Assembly: GCA_959019945.1 (NCBI GenBank)
Contig: CAUEQD010000008.1
Location: 36,003-100,002 of the forward strand
Direction: 5' to 3'
Source of the DNA: an uncultured Collinsella sp.
GTDB lineage: Bacteria; Actinomycetota; Coriobacteriia; Coriobacteriales; Coriobacteriaceae
Length of the DNA: 64,000 nt
The notes under the pieces were generated by a model. That model was not told where the DNA came from, did no database searches, and worked only from the letters and a program-made list of their open reading frames with translations. The position numbers and the translations under genes are program-made. Below are positions 1 to 8,076 of the stretch, in pieces; position 1 is the stretch's first letter; every line of letters begins with the position of its first letter.

Positions 1-865
1 TGTCCGTCTCGCCCGGGGCCAGGGTGATGGTGTTGACCTTGTGCTCAAAGACGTCGTCCTCGGTGTCCATGGTGGTGTGACCGGTCCAGGGCTCGAGCGC
101 CACAAACGGAGCGTCGTTGGCGGCAGACCACACGCCAATGTACTTAAAGCCCTCAAAGTCGATCTTGACGCCGTGGCCCGACTTGCGGCCGCGCAGCGTG
201 AGCGTGGAGCCCGGGGTATCGGTGAACATGATGGCGTCGTTATCGAAGCTGCGGTGCGTGATGGGCAGCACGTCCGAGTTATCGGGAGCCTTGTAGCTAC
301 CCTCGAACGTCATAAGACCGTCGGGCGTGATGATGGGAGCCTCGTTCGTCCAAGCCTCGGTAAACGCCAGCTCGTAATCCTCGAACGCCTCGTCCTCGGC
401 ACCGGGGGCGGGCACGTTAAATGCGGGGTGGCCGCCCACCGAGAACGGCAGGTCCACGTCGCCGGTGTTCGTAACGGCAAAGGTCTGCGTGAGGGTGGCA
501 TCGCCGGTCAAGGCATAGGTCATGTTGAGCTTAAAGTGGAACGGGAACGCCTTGAGCGACTCGGGCGTATCGGTGATCTCATACGTTACCGAGGAGCCGT
601 CCTCCGAAACCTCGACCAGCTTGTGCTCGACAATGCGCGCGAGTCCGTGGCGCGGCATCTCGCAGGTGCCGGCCGCAGACGTTGCCGTGTTGTTGCGCAG
701 CGAGCCCACAATGGGGAACAGGATGGGCGCGTGCTTGCCCCAAAAGGCGGGGTCGCCCTGCCACAGATACTCGTTGCCGTTGAGGGCAAGGCTCGTGAGC
801 TGGGCGCCCATAGAATCGATGGCCGCGGTGAGGCCGCCGCGCTTGATGGTAGTGACGGTAGACAT
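1..865 (-). CDS. Aldose 1-epimerase family protein (3' end off the window)
   Basis: The visible 288 residues begin MSTVTTIKRGG and have the galactose mutarotase-like fold pattern: an N-terminal GAQLTSLALNG stretch, a WGKHAPILFPIVG segment and a central GGHPAFN motif carrying the histidine typical of the family. Members interconvert sugar anomers or bind sugar phosphates in the cytosol. This one resembles the LacX-like branch rather than classical GalM. The start is chosen because GGAGGA lies a few bases upstream. The gene runs off the left edge, so the C-terminus with the expected catalytic Glu may be incomplete. The substrate is not readable from the sequence. Confidence 0.85.
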   Translation of the reverse strand, partial: MSTVTTIKRGGLTAAIDSMGAQLTSLALNGNEYLWQGDPAFWGKHAPILFPIVGSLRNNTATSAAGTCEMPRHGLARIVEHKLVEVSEDGSSVTYEITDTPESLKAFPFHFKLNMTYALTGDATLTQTFAVTNTGDVDLPFSVGGHPAFNVPAPGAEDEAFEDYELAFTEAWTNEAPIITPDGLMTFEGSYKAPDNSDVLPITHRSFDNDAIMFTDTPGSTLTLRGRKSGHGVKIDFEGFKYIGVWSAANDAPFVALEPWTGHTTMDTEDDVFEHKVNTITLAPGETD

Positions 866-980
866 GCTACTTCCTCCAAAAGTAAACAATAGTGTCGAGG
901 GCTATTGTCCCACTCTTGGCGACGGGACGGGACGGCAGGCGATTATTGAGTAGCCATAGCGGAATGAGCGGGAGCGCCTA

Positions 981-1847
981 CTAGGTATCCACGTAAAGGT
1001 CGAACCCGCCCTGCGGTGTGGTGTCGACCGTGTCGGGCGCCTGTGAGTTAAAGCTCACGGGGACCATGCGCTTTGAGGCGCGGAAGCGCGTGCCGTCGGT
1101 GGCGACGGGCGGTTCATCGACGGTGAGCTCGTAGTCGCCAGGCTTGAGCTCGATGCCGTCACCAGCGGAATTGACGTATTGATACTCGTCAATCGTCTGT
1201 CCTTTGAGCGTGCGCCCCACGATGTGAATGAGCATTTGGCTGTCGCCGCGCGCGGTGTCCCACGTCGCGCCGTCCTTGACCTCGACCGACACATGTACCG
1301 AGCGCGTGCGGCCGAGCGATTGCTCGACAGACATCTCGACCTTGACGGCGTCTTTTCGCTGTTGTTCAACATGGCTCCAGACGTTTCCAATTACCGAGCA
1401 TGCGATAACGCCGGCCATGAAGGCGATAAGGATGGGGCCAAGCGGAGAGCGACGTCCTGCATCTTCCTCGCGAGACAGATTGGGGCGACGTGTGGGCGCG
1501 GGCGCCTGAGCGCCCTGCGAGGGCACGTCGAGAATGCTGAAGGATGCCGTGCTGTCGGGGTCGATGGTGTGACGCGGCTGCGGGGTCTTTGCCGGCGAGA
1601 TCGACATGTCGGCTGGCTCGCCGAGCGTGGCCGTAGCGTCGGCCTTGGCCTCGTCTGCCTCGGCCTGGGCCCAAGCTTGTTCGAAGGTCAGGGGCTCGAC
1701 GGAATCGAGGGCGGCGTCCGAGTCGGCGGCGACGTCGTTGCCGGTCTCGTCCTCGTCGCTCGACACGTCACGCGGCGTAGGCTCGTCCCACCCCTCGTCC
1801 GGAGCCTCACCCTCGCTATACCACCATTCAAAGTTATCGATATCCAT
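981..1847 (-). CDS. Hypothetical single-pass membrane protein
   Basis: A 288-residue protein of no family I recognise. Residues 1 to about 125 are acidic, low in complexity and rich in Asp, Glu, Ala and Pro, so probably disordered and cytoplasmic. One membrane segment follows at about residues 134-156 (PLGPILIAFMAGVIACSVIG). The C-terminal part of about 130 residues looks like a beta-rich extracytoplasmic domain (MLIHIVGRTLKG, GIELKPGDYELTVDEPP). It stands alone, with the epimerase 115 bp downstream on the same strand. A role at the envelope is inference from topology only. Confidence 0.6.
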   Translation of the reverse strand: MDIDNFEWWYSEGEAPDEGWDEPTPRDVSSDEDETGNDVAADSDAALDSVEPLTFEQAWAQAEADEAKADATATLGEPADMSISPAKTPQPRHTIDPDSTASFSILDVPSQGAQAPAPTRRPNLSREEDAGRRSPLGPILIAFMAGVIACSVIGNVWSHVEQQRKDAVKVEMSVEQSLGRTRSVHVSVEVKDGATWDTARGDSQMLIHIVGRTLKGQTIDEYQYVNSAGDGIELKPGDYELTVDEPPVATDGTRFRASKRMVPVSFNSQAPDTVDTTPQGGFDLYVDT

Positions 1848-1933
1848 ACGGGGCGCCCCTTAGGCCTCGCAAATAAACACTCGCTAGTTTTATACCCCCA
1901 GACGACACCGAAGCTCACCCGCGCCGGACACAA

Positions 1934-1998
1934 AAACCGTCACAACATTCGACGCTTTTCCTCGATTTCGAGATTTTCATCGAATGTTGTGATGGTTT
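1934..1998. repeat. 65-bp palindromic element
   Basis: Two 19-bp arms (AAACCGTCACAACATTCGA and its complement with one mismatch) enclose a 27-base loop that itself contains a small CTCGA..TCGAG hairpin. It lies between two minus-strand genes and could act as a terminator or be a non-autonomous mobile element. No second copy with this sequence was noticed in the window. Confidence 0.7.
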
Positions 1999-2002
1999 GG
2001 AT

Positions 2003-2020
2003 GCGACAAAGGGACTGTCT
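2003..2020. repeat. Half copy of the GACAAAGGGACTGTC palindrome family
   Basis: GCGACAAAGGGACTGTC matches the left half of the 31-bp palindromes found at 4919, 15872 and 29242. Here the right arm is replaced by a T run just after the stop codon of the fusion gene. Confidence 0.6.
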
Positions 2021-2023
2021 TTT

Positions 2024-2971
2024 TTACATAGCGAGGACCGTACGGATGGATGGGTCGCTGAGGGCCTCGCGGAGCCAGGGGGCCAGCTGCTCGGGATGAC
2101 CCTGCAGGTAGCCGTCGAGCTCGGACGGGGCCACGCGGCGCACCTCCGAGATCTCCTCTTGGTTGATATGCAGCTCGCCCGGCTCAACATGGGCAAGGTA
2201 GACCTCGCACCACTCGCACTCGCAGCGGCCGTCGCCGTGATCCTCGCGGTACACCACGTGTCCGAGGTGCTCGAGCTGATCGGGCTCGCGCGTAATGCCG
2301 AGCTCTTCGTTGATGCGGCGCGCCGCGGCGGCCGCGACGTCTTCCCCGGGGAACGGATGGCCGGCACAGCTATCGGCCAGCACCCCGCCCCACAGTCGCT
2401 TGAGCGGACTGCGGCGACAGAGCAGCAGGCGCGCGTCTTCGCCCCGGCCCTCGACCAAAAGCGTCAGAAATGCTTGATGCAAAATGCCCTCGCCGGTATG
2501 GGCCTCAATGCGGTCGACGGGGCCAAGCGCCTCGCCGGTCGCGGCATCGACCCCCACAACCTCGGCGCCTGCGCCGCCCTCATCCCAGCCGGCGCGCAGG
2601 ATGCGCGCGGCGGCCTCCTCGAGCGCGGCGATGAGCTCCTTGGTGGTGTCGAGCACACGCTGCAGGTCGTCCCCGCTCGCCTGCTCAACATGAAAACCGG
2701 TGCTTGCAACGACCGGCACGTCAAAGCGCGTGGCCAGCGCCGCTGCGATATCGTGCGCCGGAATCTCGTCTCGATGGCACGGAACGGCCAGGATGCTCAC
2801 CGTCGCCGTACGGCCGGGCTCGGGGCGCGGAATGGCCTGCGCCGTGGCGCCCAGGTGCGCATACTCCGGCGAGCAGGCGTACACCGCCATGCCTCGCGGC
2901 GTCACCGTCAGCTGGGCCTCGAGCGCAAACTTGCCCTCGCCCACTGCAACCTTTGTCGTGTGCATACCCAT
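2024..2971 (-). CDS. LpdD-like prenyl-flavin chaperone domain fused to an IPP isomerase-like Nudix domain
   Basis: A 315-residue two-domain protein. Residues 1 to about 125 resemble LpdD, the chaperone tied to prenylated-FMN-dependent UbiD decarboxylases (AHLGATAQAIPRP, LAVPCHRDEIP, STGFHVEQAS). Residues from about 150 form a Nudix domain of the type-1 isopentenyl-diphosphate isomerase kind, with Nudix box GHPFPGED..AARRINEELG and the acidic EWCEVY segment. The catalytic Cys of E. coli Idi lies directly before GHP. Here that position is Ala and the Cys is one residue earlier (SCAGHP). The start at MGMHTTK is chosen because AGGAG sits five bases upstream; the frame is open further upstream, but through a repeat. 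UbiX makes prenyl-FMN from dimethylallyl phosphate, so joining isomerase and flavin chaperone makes biochemical sense, though activity is unproven. Confidence 0.75.
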   Translation of the reverse strand: MGMHTTKVAVGEGKFALEAQLTVTPRGMAVYACSPEYAHLGATAQAIPRPEPGRTATVSILAVPCHRDEIPAHDIAAALATRFDVPVVASTGFHVEQASGDDLQRVLDTTKELIAALEEAAARILRAGWDEGGAGAEVVGVDAATGEALGPVDRIEAHTGEGILHQAFLTLLVEGRGEDARLLLCRRSPLKRLWGGVLADSCAGHPFPGEDVAAAAARRINEELGITREPDQLEHLGHVVYREDHGDGRCECEWCEVYLAHVEPGELHINQEEISEVRRVAPSELDGYLQGHPEQLAPWLREALSDPSIRTVLAM

Positions 2972-3046
2972 GGGATCTCCTGTCGCCCGCAATGTACCCG
3001 AGACCATCTTCACCTGTATTGCGACTATACAAGCAAGGTCCCGACC

Positions 3047-3071
3047 TGACAAAGGGACTGTCCCTTTGTCA
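3047..3071. repeat. GACAAAGGGACTGTC palindrome, copy 2
   Basis: A perfect hairpin with arms TGACAAAGGGAC and complement. It sits in the intergenic space between the fusion gene and the MFS gene, which are transcribed divergently. Confidence 0.8.
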
Positions 3072-3132
3072 CATTCTGTTAGAGTTGCAGGGATTGAATC
3101 CCGCTTATTCATGCGCCATTGGAGTGACAACC

Positions 3133-4368
3133 TTGACCGCCGCAACCACGCCTAAAAGTAAGTCAACCGCCGCCGCGCTCTCCCCCGCGCGCACCAAGCT
3201 CTGCCTGGCACTGCTCGTGCTGTTGGGGTTCTCGCTCGGCTGCTCCGAGTTCGTGGTCATCGGCATCGAAAGTGACTTGGCGACGGAACTCGGCATATCA
3301 CTTGCCACCGCAGGCCAGCTCATCAGCGTTTTCGCACTTGTCTACGCTATCGCGACGCCGGTGCTTGCGCTCAGCACGGGGCGGTTCCGCCGCTACCAGC
3401 TGCTCGTGTGCTACAGCATCGTCTTTGTGCTCGGCAATTTGGTTATGGCGCTAGCACCCAACTTCCAAGTGCTCTTTATCTCGCGCATTGTCTTGGGATC
3501 CGTCTCGGGCGCACTGCTCGCCGTGGGTGTGACGTACATCCCCGAGCTGCTGTCCCCGCAGCAAACTTCGCTTGCCATCTCGGTGGTATATGGTGCGTTT
3601 TCCGTGGCAATGGTCTTTGTCACTTCAATCGGCAAGTTTGTGGCCGACACGCTCGACTGGCACGTAGCCATGTACGGCACGCTTACCTTTGCCGTTCTAA
3701 TCTGCGGAGCGCTCGTGGCGTTTATGCCGCGCGCCGGTCAGACCGATGAGCCCGCCACCTTCCGCGAGCAGGCGGGGCTTCTGCGCGAGCCGAGCATCAT
3801 CACCGGCATGCTCATCTTTTTGTTTGGTGTGGGGTCGGTCTATGTGTTCTACGGCTATGTGACGCCTTATCTAGAGCAGGTGTTGGGCATGGGCACGGTC
3901 GAAGCCAGTACCACGCTTATGGCCTACGGCGTATTCTGCCTGATCTCGAACATCCTGGGCGGATGGATCGATGCGCGCTTTGGCATGAAAGCGCTGCTTG
4001 TGACGTTTGTGCTGCAAGCTGCGGCGTTACTCGGGCTGTTTGCTGTGGGCGGCACCATGCCGCTCGCGCTGGTCTTTGTCTTTAGCTTGGCGCTGCTCAT
4101 GTACCTGTTCTCGGTGTCGTGCATCACGCACTTTATGGACGTGGCACGCAGCCGCCATCCCAAGTCGATGGTACTCGCAAGTTCGGTTGAGCCCATGGCG
4201 TTTAACGTCGGCATCTCGTTTGGCACCGCAGTGGGCGGCGCCGTGGTAAGCGGAGTTGGCATTGCGTGCGTGGGCGCCGTGGGCGCCGCGTTCTCACTTG
4301 TGGCCTGGGCGCTCACGCTGGTGACGATTAAGTTGGCTCGCTGGGAGCGCAGGCGAGCGAGGGCGTAG
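3133..4368 (+). CDS. MFS transporter, DHA1 type
   Basis: A roughly 411-residue, twelve-helix major facilitator protein. The first helix carries CSEFVVIGI, close to the (T/S)EF motif of AraJ/SotB/NepI-like drug or sugar exporters, followed by YAIATPVLALSTGRFRR, the loop 2-3 motif. There is no ATG near the natural start. TTG at 3133 has GGAG eight bases upstream and is preferred; GTG at 3124 is in frame but has no ribosome site. The phosphatase gene follows after 51 bp on the same strand, so the two may be cotranscribed. The substrate cannot be read from the sequence. Confidence 0.8.
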   Translation: MTAATTPKSKSTAAALSPARTKLCLALLVLLGFSLGCSEFVVIGIESDLATELGISLATAGQLISVFALVYAIATPVLALSTGRFRRYQLLVCYSIVFVLGNLVMALAPNFQVLFISRIVLGSVSGALLAVGVTYIPELLSPQQTSLAISVVYGAFSVAMVFVTSIGKFVADTLDWHVAMYGTLTFAVLICGALVAFMPRAGQTDEPATFREQAGLLREPSIITGMLIFLFGVGSVYVFYGYVTPYLEQVLGMGTVEASTTLMAYGVFCLISNILGGWIDARFGMKALLVTFVLQAAALLGLFAVGGTMPLALVFVFSLALLMYLFSVSCITHFMDVARSRHPKSMVLASSVEPMAFNVGISFGTAVGGAVVSGVGIACVGAVGAAFSLVAWALTLVTIKLARWERRRARA

Positions 4369-4419
4369 GCGTAGATGCGATACTCGAACTCGATGATGGC
4401 GATCGAAAGGAAACCGCAT

Positions 4420-4866
4420 GTGCAACGCGTACTGTTTATCTGTCACGGCAACATCTGTCGCTCGACGATGGCCGAGTCGGTGTTTACCGAGCTGGTGCGG
4501 CGCGCCGGGCGCGCGGGCGAGTTTGTCATTGATTCCGCTGCGACCTCGACCGAGGAGATTGGCAACCCGCCACATCACGGTACCGTTGCCAAGCTACGCG
4601 AGGTCGGGATTCCCGTCGTCGCACATCGCGCACGTCAGGTGCGTCGCGCGGAGTATGGCGACTGGGACCATATTGTCTATATGGATGCTGAGAACGCGCG
4701 TGGCCTGCGTCGCATCTTTGGCGACGACCCCGACGGCAAGATTACGCGCTTGCTCGATTGGACTGATCGCCCCGGCGACGTGGCCGATCCCTGGTACACC
4801 GGCAATTTCGATGCCACCTACCGCGACGTGATCGCCGGCTGCACCGCCATGCTCGAGCAGCTGTAG
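4420..4866 (+). CDS. Low-molecular-weight protein-tyrosine phosphatase
   Basis: 148 residues, the usual size for the family. The P-loop CHGNICRS lies near the N-terminus (pattern C-x5-R-S), and the general-acid Asp is in DPWYTG near residue 125. These cytosolic enzymes dephosphorylate tyrosine, often on bacterial tyrosine kinases that control capsule export, or on arginine. GTG at 4420 is chosen as start: AAAGGA precedes it by eight bases and it gives the typical short lead before VLFICHGN. No kinase partner is visible in the window. Confidence 0.88.
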   Translation: MQRVLFICHGNICRSTMAESVFTELVRRAGRAGEFVIDSAATSTEEIGNPPHHGTVAKLREVGIPVVAHRARQVRRAEYGDWDHIVYMDAENARGLRRIFGDDPDGKITRLLDWTDRPGDVADPWYTGNFDATYRDVIAGCTAMLEQL

Positions 4867-4918
4867 GTTCGTGGGCGCACGAACCGCGCCCTAAACGGGA
4901 GAAAATCCACGCTCATGA

Positions 4919-4949
4919 ATGCGACAAAGGGACTGTCCCTTTGTCGCAT
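4919..4949. repeat. GACAAAGGGACTGTC palindrome, copy 3 (31 bp)
   Basis: A perfect 31-bp palindrome ATGCGACAAAGGGAC-T-complement between the convergent phosphatase and ATPase genes. It is positioned where a bidirectional terminator would be expected. Confidence 0.85.
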
Positions 4950-4961
4950 CCGGGACTAGCC

Positions 4962-6323
4962 CTAGACCGGCTTGACCTCCAGCTTTATCCCCTCGGCGCA
5001 GGAGTCGCCCAGAACATCCGAAAGGGCCCAGGTCGCATATAGCGGCAAATAGAGAACCGCTCCGTTGCGCTCAACGTTGCCTCTCGAGAAAACAATCCCG
5101 AGCCTTACGCCATATTCAGCCGTATCAAGCACATGACCGAGCGCAGCGTGCGCGTGGTAATAGGAGCCCGATTTAACCTCGATCGGAACAGCCGTCCCAT
5201 CCGGTCCATCGACCACAAAGTCCACTTCACCGCGCTTTTTTGTCTGATAGTAGTAAAGCTGGCGATTATGGGTAGCCAGCTGCTGGGCCACCACGTTTTC
5301 GTAAATGCCGCCCAGATTGGGCTCCTTGCTATCAAGATACGCCGCTTGGGCGACTCCAACGGGGTAGCGCGCCATCAACATGCCCGTATCCGATTGATAT
5401 AGCTTGAACTGCGATGGCCGCGCCGTCTTGAGCAGGGGCGATTTTGGCTCGGTTACGATATCGGCTTTGAGAGCAACGCCGGCATCGACAAGCCATACAA
5501 AATCTCGCTGATACTTCTCGTAGTGAGCCTTGGGGTCAATGGAATTGAGCACGAAGCGCTTGTTTTCGCCCTCGAGCATAATAGGGAGCTGATCGTAGAT
5601 GCTCTGCGCCTGAAGGGCTCGCCCGCTTGCATACTTGGAGATATCCCGCCGGTACTGTTCGTTGAGCTCTGACTGTAGCTGACGAACAGAGGCAAGGTCG
5701 CCCTGTGTGTCGAGGAAACGCTGCACGACCTCCGGCATTCCGCCGACAACGGTATAGGTCCTGAAGTTTGCCATCATCGCGTCATGAATGTAATCAGGAA
5801 TGGGCCTCTCGCTGATACACGCGTCACGTATCGTTTGGCGAGCCCCCTCGCTCACCCCGATTGCCCAGCAAAACTCCTCAAAATCGAGCGGGAACATCCT
5901 AAGCTCGTGAACATACCCCACGGGATAGGACCTGACGCCCTTGAACTGAGTCCCGAGCATTGACCCCGAAAACGCCCAACGGCACCTCCCGTCCTCAACA
6001 AGGAACTTTGCCATCGTCATGATGTCGGGGGCCTCTTGGACCTCATCGATAAACACGAGCGTTTTGCCTGGTGCAATCGACTTTCCCGAAAGAAGCGTCA
6101 CCCTGCTGATGAAATCATCGGCATCCCGCGCCTCGAGAAGAGCATCTTTTGCCTGGCGATTTTCCATGAGGTTAAGCTCGATGTAGGTTGCATGGTTGGC
6201 TTTGCCAAATGCGCGAATCGAATAGCTTTTGCCAATCTGGCGAGAACCCGTAATGAACAAGGCCTTTTGCTCGGAAGACTTCAGCCAACGCTCCAGCTCT
6301 GCCGCTATTTTCCTACGCAGCAT
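4962..6323 (-). CDS. AAA ATPase with DUF4143-type C-terminal nuclease-fold domain
   Basis: 453 residues. The N-terminal AAA domain has Walker A GSRQIGKS (about residue 28) and Walker B LVFIDEVQE (about residue 95), with sensor-type FSGSMLG. The C-terminal DUF4143-like part carries a PD-(D/E)XK pattern, GEVDFVVDG followed by PIEVKSG. The family is very common in gut anaerobes; its role is unknown, with roles in DNA handling or defence proposed only by fold. The start at MLRRK is preferred because GGGGAG is just upstream. An ATG seven codons earlier has no ribosome site. Three phased direct repeats lie directly upstream. It is more distant from the two other copies (38626 and 45819) than those are from each other. 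Confidence 0.85.
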   Translation of the reverse strand: MLRRKIAAELERWLKSSEQKALFITGSRQIGKSYSIRAFGKANHATYIELNLMENRQAKDALLEARDADDFISRVTLLSGKSIAPGKTLVFIDEVQEAPDIMTMAKFLVEDGRCRWAFSGSMLGTQFKGVRSYPVGYVHELRMFPLDFEEFCWAIGVSEGARQTIRDACISERPIPDYIHDAMMANFRTYTVVGGMPEVVQRFLDTQGDLASVRQLQSELNEQYRRDISKYASGRALQAQSIYDQLPIMLEGENKRFVLNSIDPKAHYEKYQRDFVWLVDAGVALKADIVTEPKSPLLKTARPSQFKLYQSDTGMLMARYPVGVAQAAYLDSKEPNLGGIYENVVAQQLATHNRQLYYYQTKKRGEVDFVVDGPDGTAVPIEVKSGSYYHAHAALGHVLDTAEYGVRLGIVFSRGNVERNGAVLYLPLYATWALSDVLGDSCAEGIKLEVKPV

Positions 6324-6347
6324 AGGCTCTCCCCTCGGTGTCATCGA

Positions 6348-6426
6348 ATGAAATGCAAAGTTTTATATGCTTGATTATCGATGAAACGCAGATTTTTTAG
6401 AACCTAAAAGCGGATGAAATGCAAAG
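6348..6426 (-). promoter_or_regulatory. Direct repeats with exact 33-bp period upstream of the ATPase
   Basis: ATGAAA(T/C)GCA occurs at 6348, 6381 and 6414 (plus strand), spaced exactly 33 bp, starting 25 bp before the ATPase start codon. The AT-rich spacers would contain the promoter. A repeated operator or iteron is the simplest reading. Confidence 0.6.
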
Positions 6427-6465
6427 ATTTGAGATTATAAGCGAAAGAAGGGGCACCACCGGCGA

Positions 6466-6496
6466 ATGTGTCAAAGGGGCTGTCCCTTTGCCACAT
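6466..6496. repeat. Palindrome family, variant copy 4
   Basis: ATGTGTCAAAGGGGC and an imperfect complement CCCTTTGCCACAT. It is the same family as at 4919 but with mismatched arms, between the ATPase promoter region and the TIGR04076 gene end. Confidence 0.75.
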
Positions 6497-6505
6497 TGCG
6501 CTCGA

Positions 6506-6835
6506 CTACTCGTCGACGATCTCGGCGAGCCAGACGTTCAACGTATCGACCTCGGGGCAGCAGAACTTTGCCGTGCCGAGTTCGTTGCCGGGCACGGTTC
6601 CACCGTAGCGCAGGATGTCGATATAGGGAAAGCCCACGTGGCAGGCCATGGAGCACATCTTGCCGCGATCGCGGTCGAAGTCGAAGACGTCGCCCGGCTT
6701 GTGCCCATGGTGGCAGCGACACGTACCCAGCTGGTCCACGCAGCTAATGCGAATACGCGGGCGCTTGCCACGCGGCGCACCGAGCGGCTTGTTCTCGCTC
6801 GCGGGCTCGGGGATGCTTTCGCCGGCGCTACTCAT
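6506..6835 (-). CDS. TIGR04076-like small cysteine-rich protein
   Basis: 109 residues. The spaced motifs match the TIGR04076 family: C-x-C-HHGHKPGDVFDFD, then MCSMACHVGFPYIDILRYGG and FCCPE near the C-terminus. The cysteines suggest metal or thiol chemistry, but no function is established. An N-terminal extension of about 25 residues is poorly conserved in composition. Its ATG overlaps the stop of the kinase gene by eight bases, so the two are translationally coupled and probably act in related metabolism. Confidence 0.7.
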   Translation of the reverse strand: MSSAGESIPEPASENKPLGAPRGKRPRIRISCVDQLGTCRCHHGHKPGDVFDFDRDRGKMCSMACHVGFPYIDILRYGGTVPGNELGTAKFCCPEVDTLNVWLAEIVDE

Positions 6836-7652
6836 GGTCGATCACATCCAGGCAGGCCTCGATGGGCAGGCCGGCGGACTTGTCCTCCTGGTCGGCGTTG
6901 CGCTCGATAAGCTCTGCCACCACGCGCATGGCATCGGCCGTTGCACGCTGCAGACTCCAGCCGGCCATCACGCGACCGACGAGCACCGCCGAGAACGTAT
7001 CGCCCGTACCCGGGAAGTAAACCGGGATCAGGTCAAAGGGAATCGTGAAGTACTCCCCCGCCACGTGGTCGTAACCGATGACGGCGTTCGTGCCGTCGAC
7101 CACAGCGCTCGTAATGACCACCGACTTGGCGCCCAGCGCGCGCATGGCGTCCACAAGGGCGTGGGCCTCGTCAGGCGTGATTTGCTCGGCAATGGGCGTG
7201 TCGGTGAGCAGGCACGCCTCGGTATAGTTGGGCACCGCATAGTCGGCGCACTCGAGCAGATGCCTCATGAGACCGATCGTGGACTCGGGCACACCGGCGT
7301 AAAGTTTGCCGTTGTCGCCCATGATGGGGTCGACGAATACCTTGGTGCCCTTTTGCGCGCGGCGGTGGCAAAAGTCTGAGATGATGCGCGTCTCTTCTTC
7401 GGTCACGATAAAGCCAGTGGAGATGGCGTCGAACTCAAAGCCGAGCTCTTCCCAGATGGCGAGACTCTGACGCACGTACTCCGTGGTGTCGTGGATGTAG
7501 AACTTGGGGTAGTTGAGCGTATCGGACACAAGTGCCGTCGGCAGGTTGTGGATACGGTAGCCCATGTGCGACAGCACCGGAAGCATGGCGGAAAGCGCGA
7601 CCTTGCCATAGCCGCACATATCGTTGATCAGCAGCAGCTGAGTGTTCTTCAT
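6828..7652 (-). CDS. Pyridoxamine/pyridoxal kinase (PdxK/PdxY family)
   Basis: 274 residues beginning MKNTQLLLINDMCGYGK, a ribokinase-fold vitamin B6 kinase. The segment VDPIMGDNGKLY and the anion-hole/catalytic motif PGTGDTFSAVLVG, with the catalytic Asp, are intact. It phosphorylates the 5'-hydroxymethyl group of pyridoxal, pyridoxamine or pyridoxine with ATP as part of PLP salvage. The start is set by AAGGGGG upstream. The frame extends further but with non-conserved sequence. Its last eight bases overlap the TIGR04076 gene. Confidence 0.88.
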   Translation of the reverse strand: MKNTQLLLINDMCGYGKVALSAMLPVLSHMGYRIHNLPTALVSDTLNYPKFYIHDTTEYVRQSLAIWEELGFEFDAISTGFIVTEEETRIISDFCHRRAQKGTKVFVDPIMGDNGKLYAGVPESTIGLMRHLLECADYAVPNYTEACLLTDTPIAEQITPDEAHALVDAMRALGAKSVVITSAVVDGTNAVIGYDHVAGEYFTIPFDLIPVYFPGTGDTFSAVLVGRVMAGWSLQRATADAMRVVAELIERNADQEDKSAGLPIEACLDVIDHE

Positions 7653-7745
7653 GAGTGTCCCCCTTGGGTCGGGAGCGGCGCATAGTCGCCACAGTGCGAC
7701 TAAGTGTAGCGCAGGGAACGCTGCAGACGGAAGTTTGCACCAAAG

Positions 7746-7800
7746 CCTTGACAAGGAGTGTCCCTAGGTGCCGTCAGAAAAGGAACGTCCCCAAGTGCCA
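7746..7800. repeat. Degenerate palindrome remnants
   Basis: TTGACAAGGAGTGTCCC and AAAAGGAACGTCCCCAAG are decayed relatives of the GACAAAGGGACTGTC family, between the kinase start and the long hairpin element. No gene is seen from 7653 to 8076. Confidence 0.4.
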
Positions 7801-7836
7801 ACCAGGGCAACGCCGCAGGTAGAGGACGGACAGCGA

Positions 7837-7934
7837 AAACGCTCCTAAGCGAGCAAGGTGGCGTGAAAGAGGAGGGCATAGGCCTTGTGGCCATGCCCGA
7901 CGATTGAACGCCAGATTGCCGCTTAGGAACGCTT
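7837..7934. repeat. Long hairpin element F
   Basis: Imperfect 27-28 base arms (AACGCTCCTAAGCGAGCAA at 7838 and its near-complement ending at 7934) enclose a loop with its own strong hairpin, GGGCATAGGCC-TTGT-GGCCATGCCC, at 7874-7898. The architecture matches the elements at 12338, 32725, 37560 and 47370, with different arm sequences. Confidence 0.6.
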
Positions 7935-7947
7935 GCAGCGTCGAGCG

Positions 7948-7975
7948 GTTACGGCGTTTGGCAAAACGCCGTAAC
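7948..7975. repeat. Perfect 12-bp stem-loop upstream of the MarR operon
   Basis: GTTACGGCGTTT-GGCA-complement forms a perfect stem with a four-base loop, 18 bp before the -35 box of the MarR promoter. It may be a terminator for upstream transcription or a binding site. There is no clear T run. Confidence 0.6.
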
Positions 7976-7992
7976 ATAATAAGTTTGGTACC

Positions 7993-8055
7993 TTGACATT
8001 GATTTCTCATGCTCCTAGATTAGTTAGGCACAAAACAATTCCACTACCTAACTAA
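7993..8055 (+). promoter_or_regulatory. Promoter and candidate MarR operator
   Basis: A -35 box TTGACA at 7993-7998, a 17-bp spacer and a -10 box TAGATT at 8016-8021 are visible. An inverted repeat TTAGTTAGG (8020-8028) / CCTAACTAA (8047-8055) overlaps the end of the -10 box and the predicted start site. That is where an autorepressor of the MarR family would block RNA polymerase. Confidence 0.72.
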
Positions 8056-8076
8056 AGAAAGGAGCGATACGAATTC

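Noticed and set aside
7774..8010. 78-codon minus-strand frame before the MarR gene
   Set aside because: It spans a long hairpin element and the MarR promoter and has no homology pattern.
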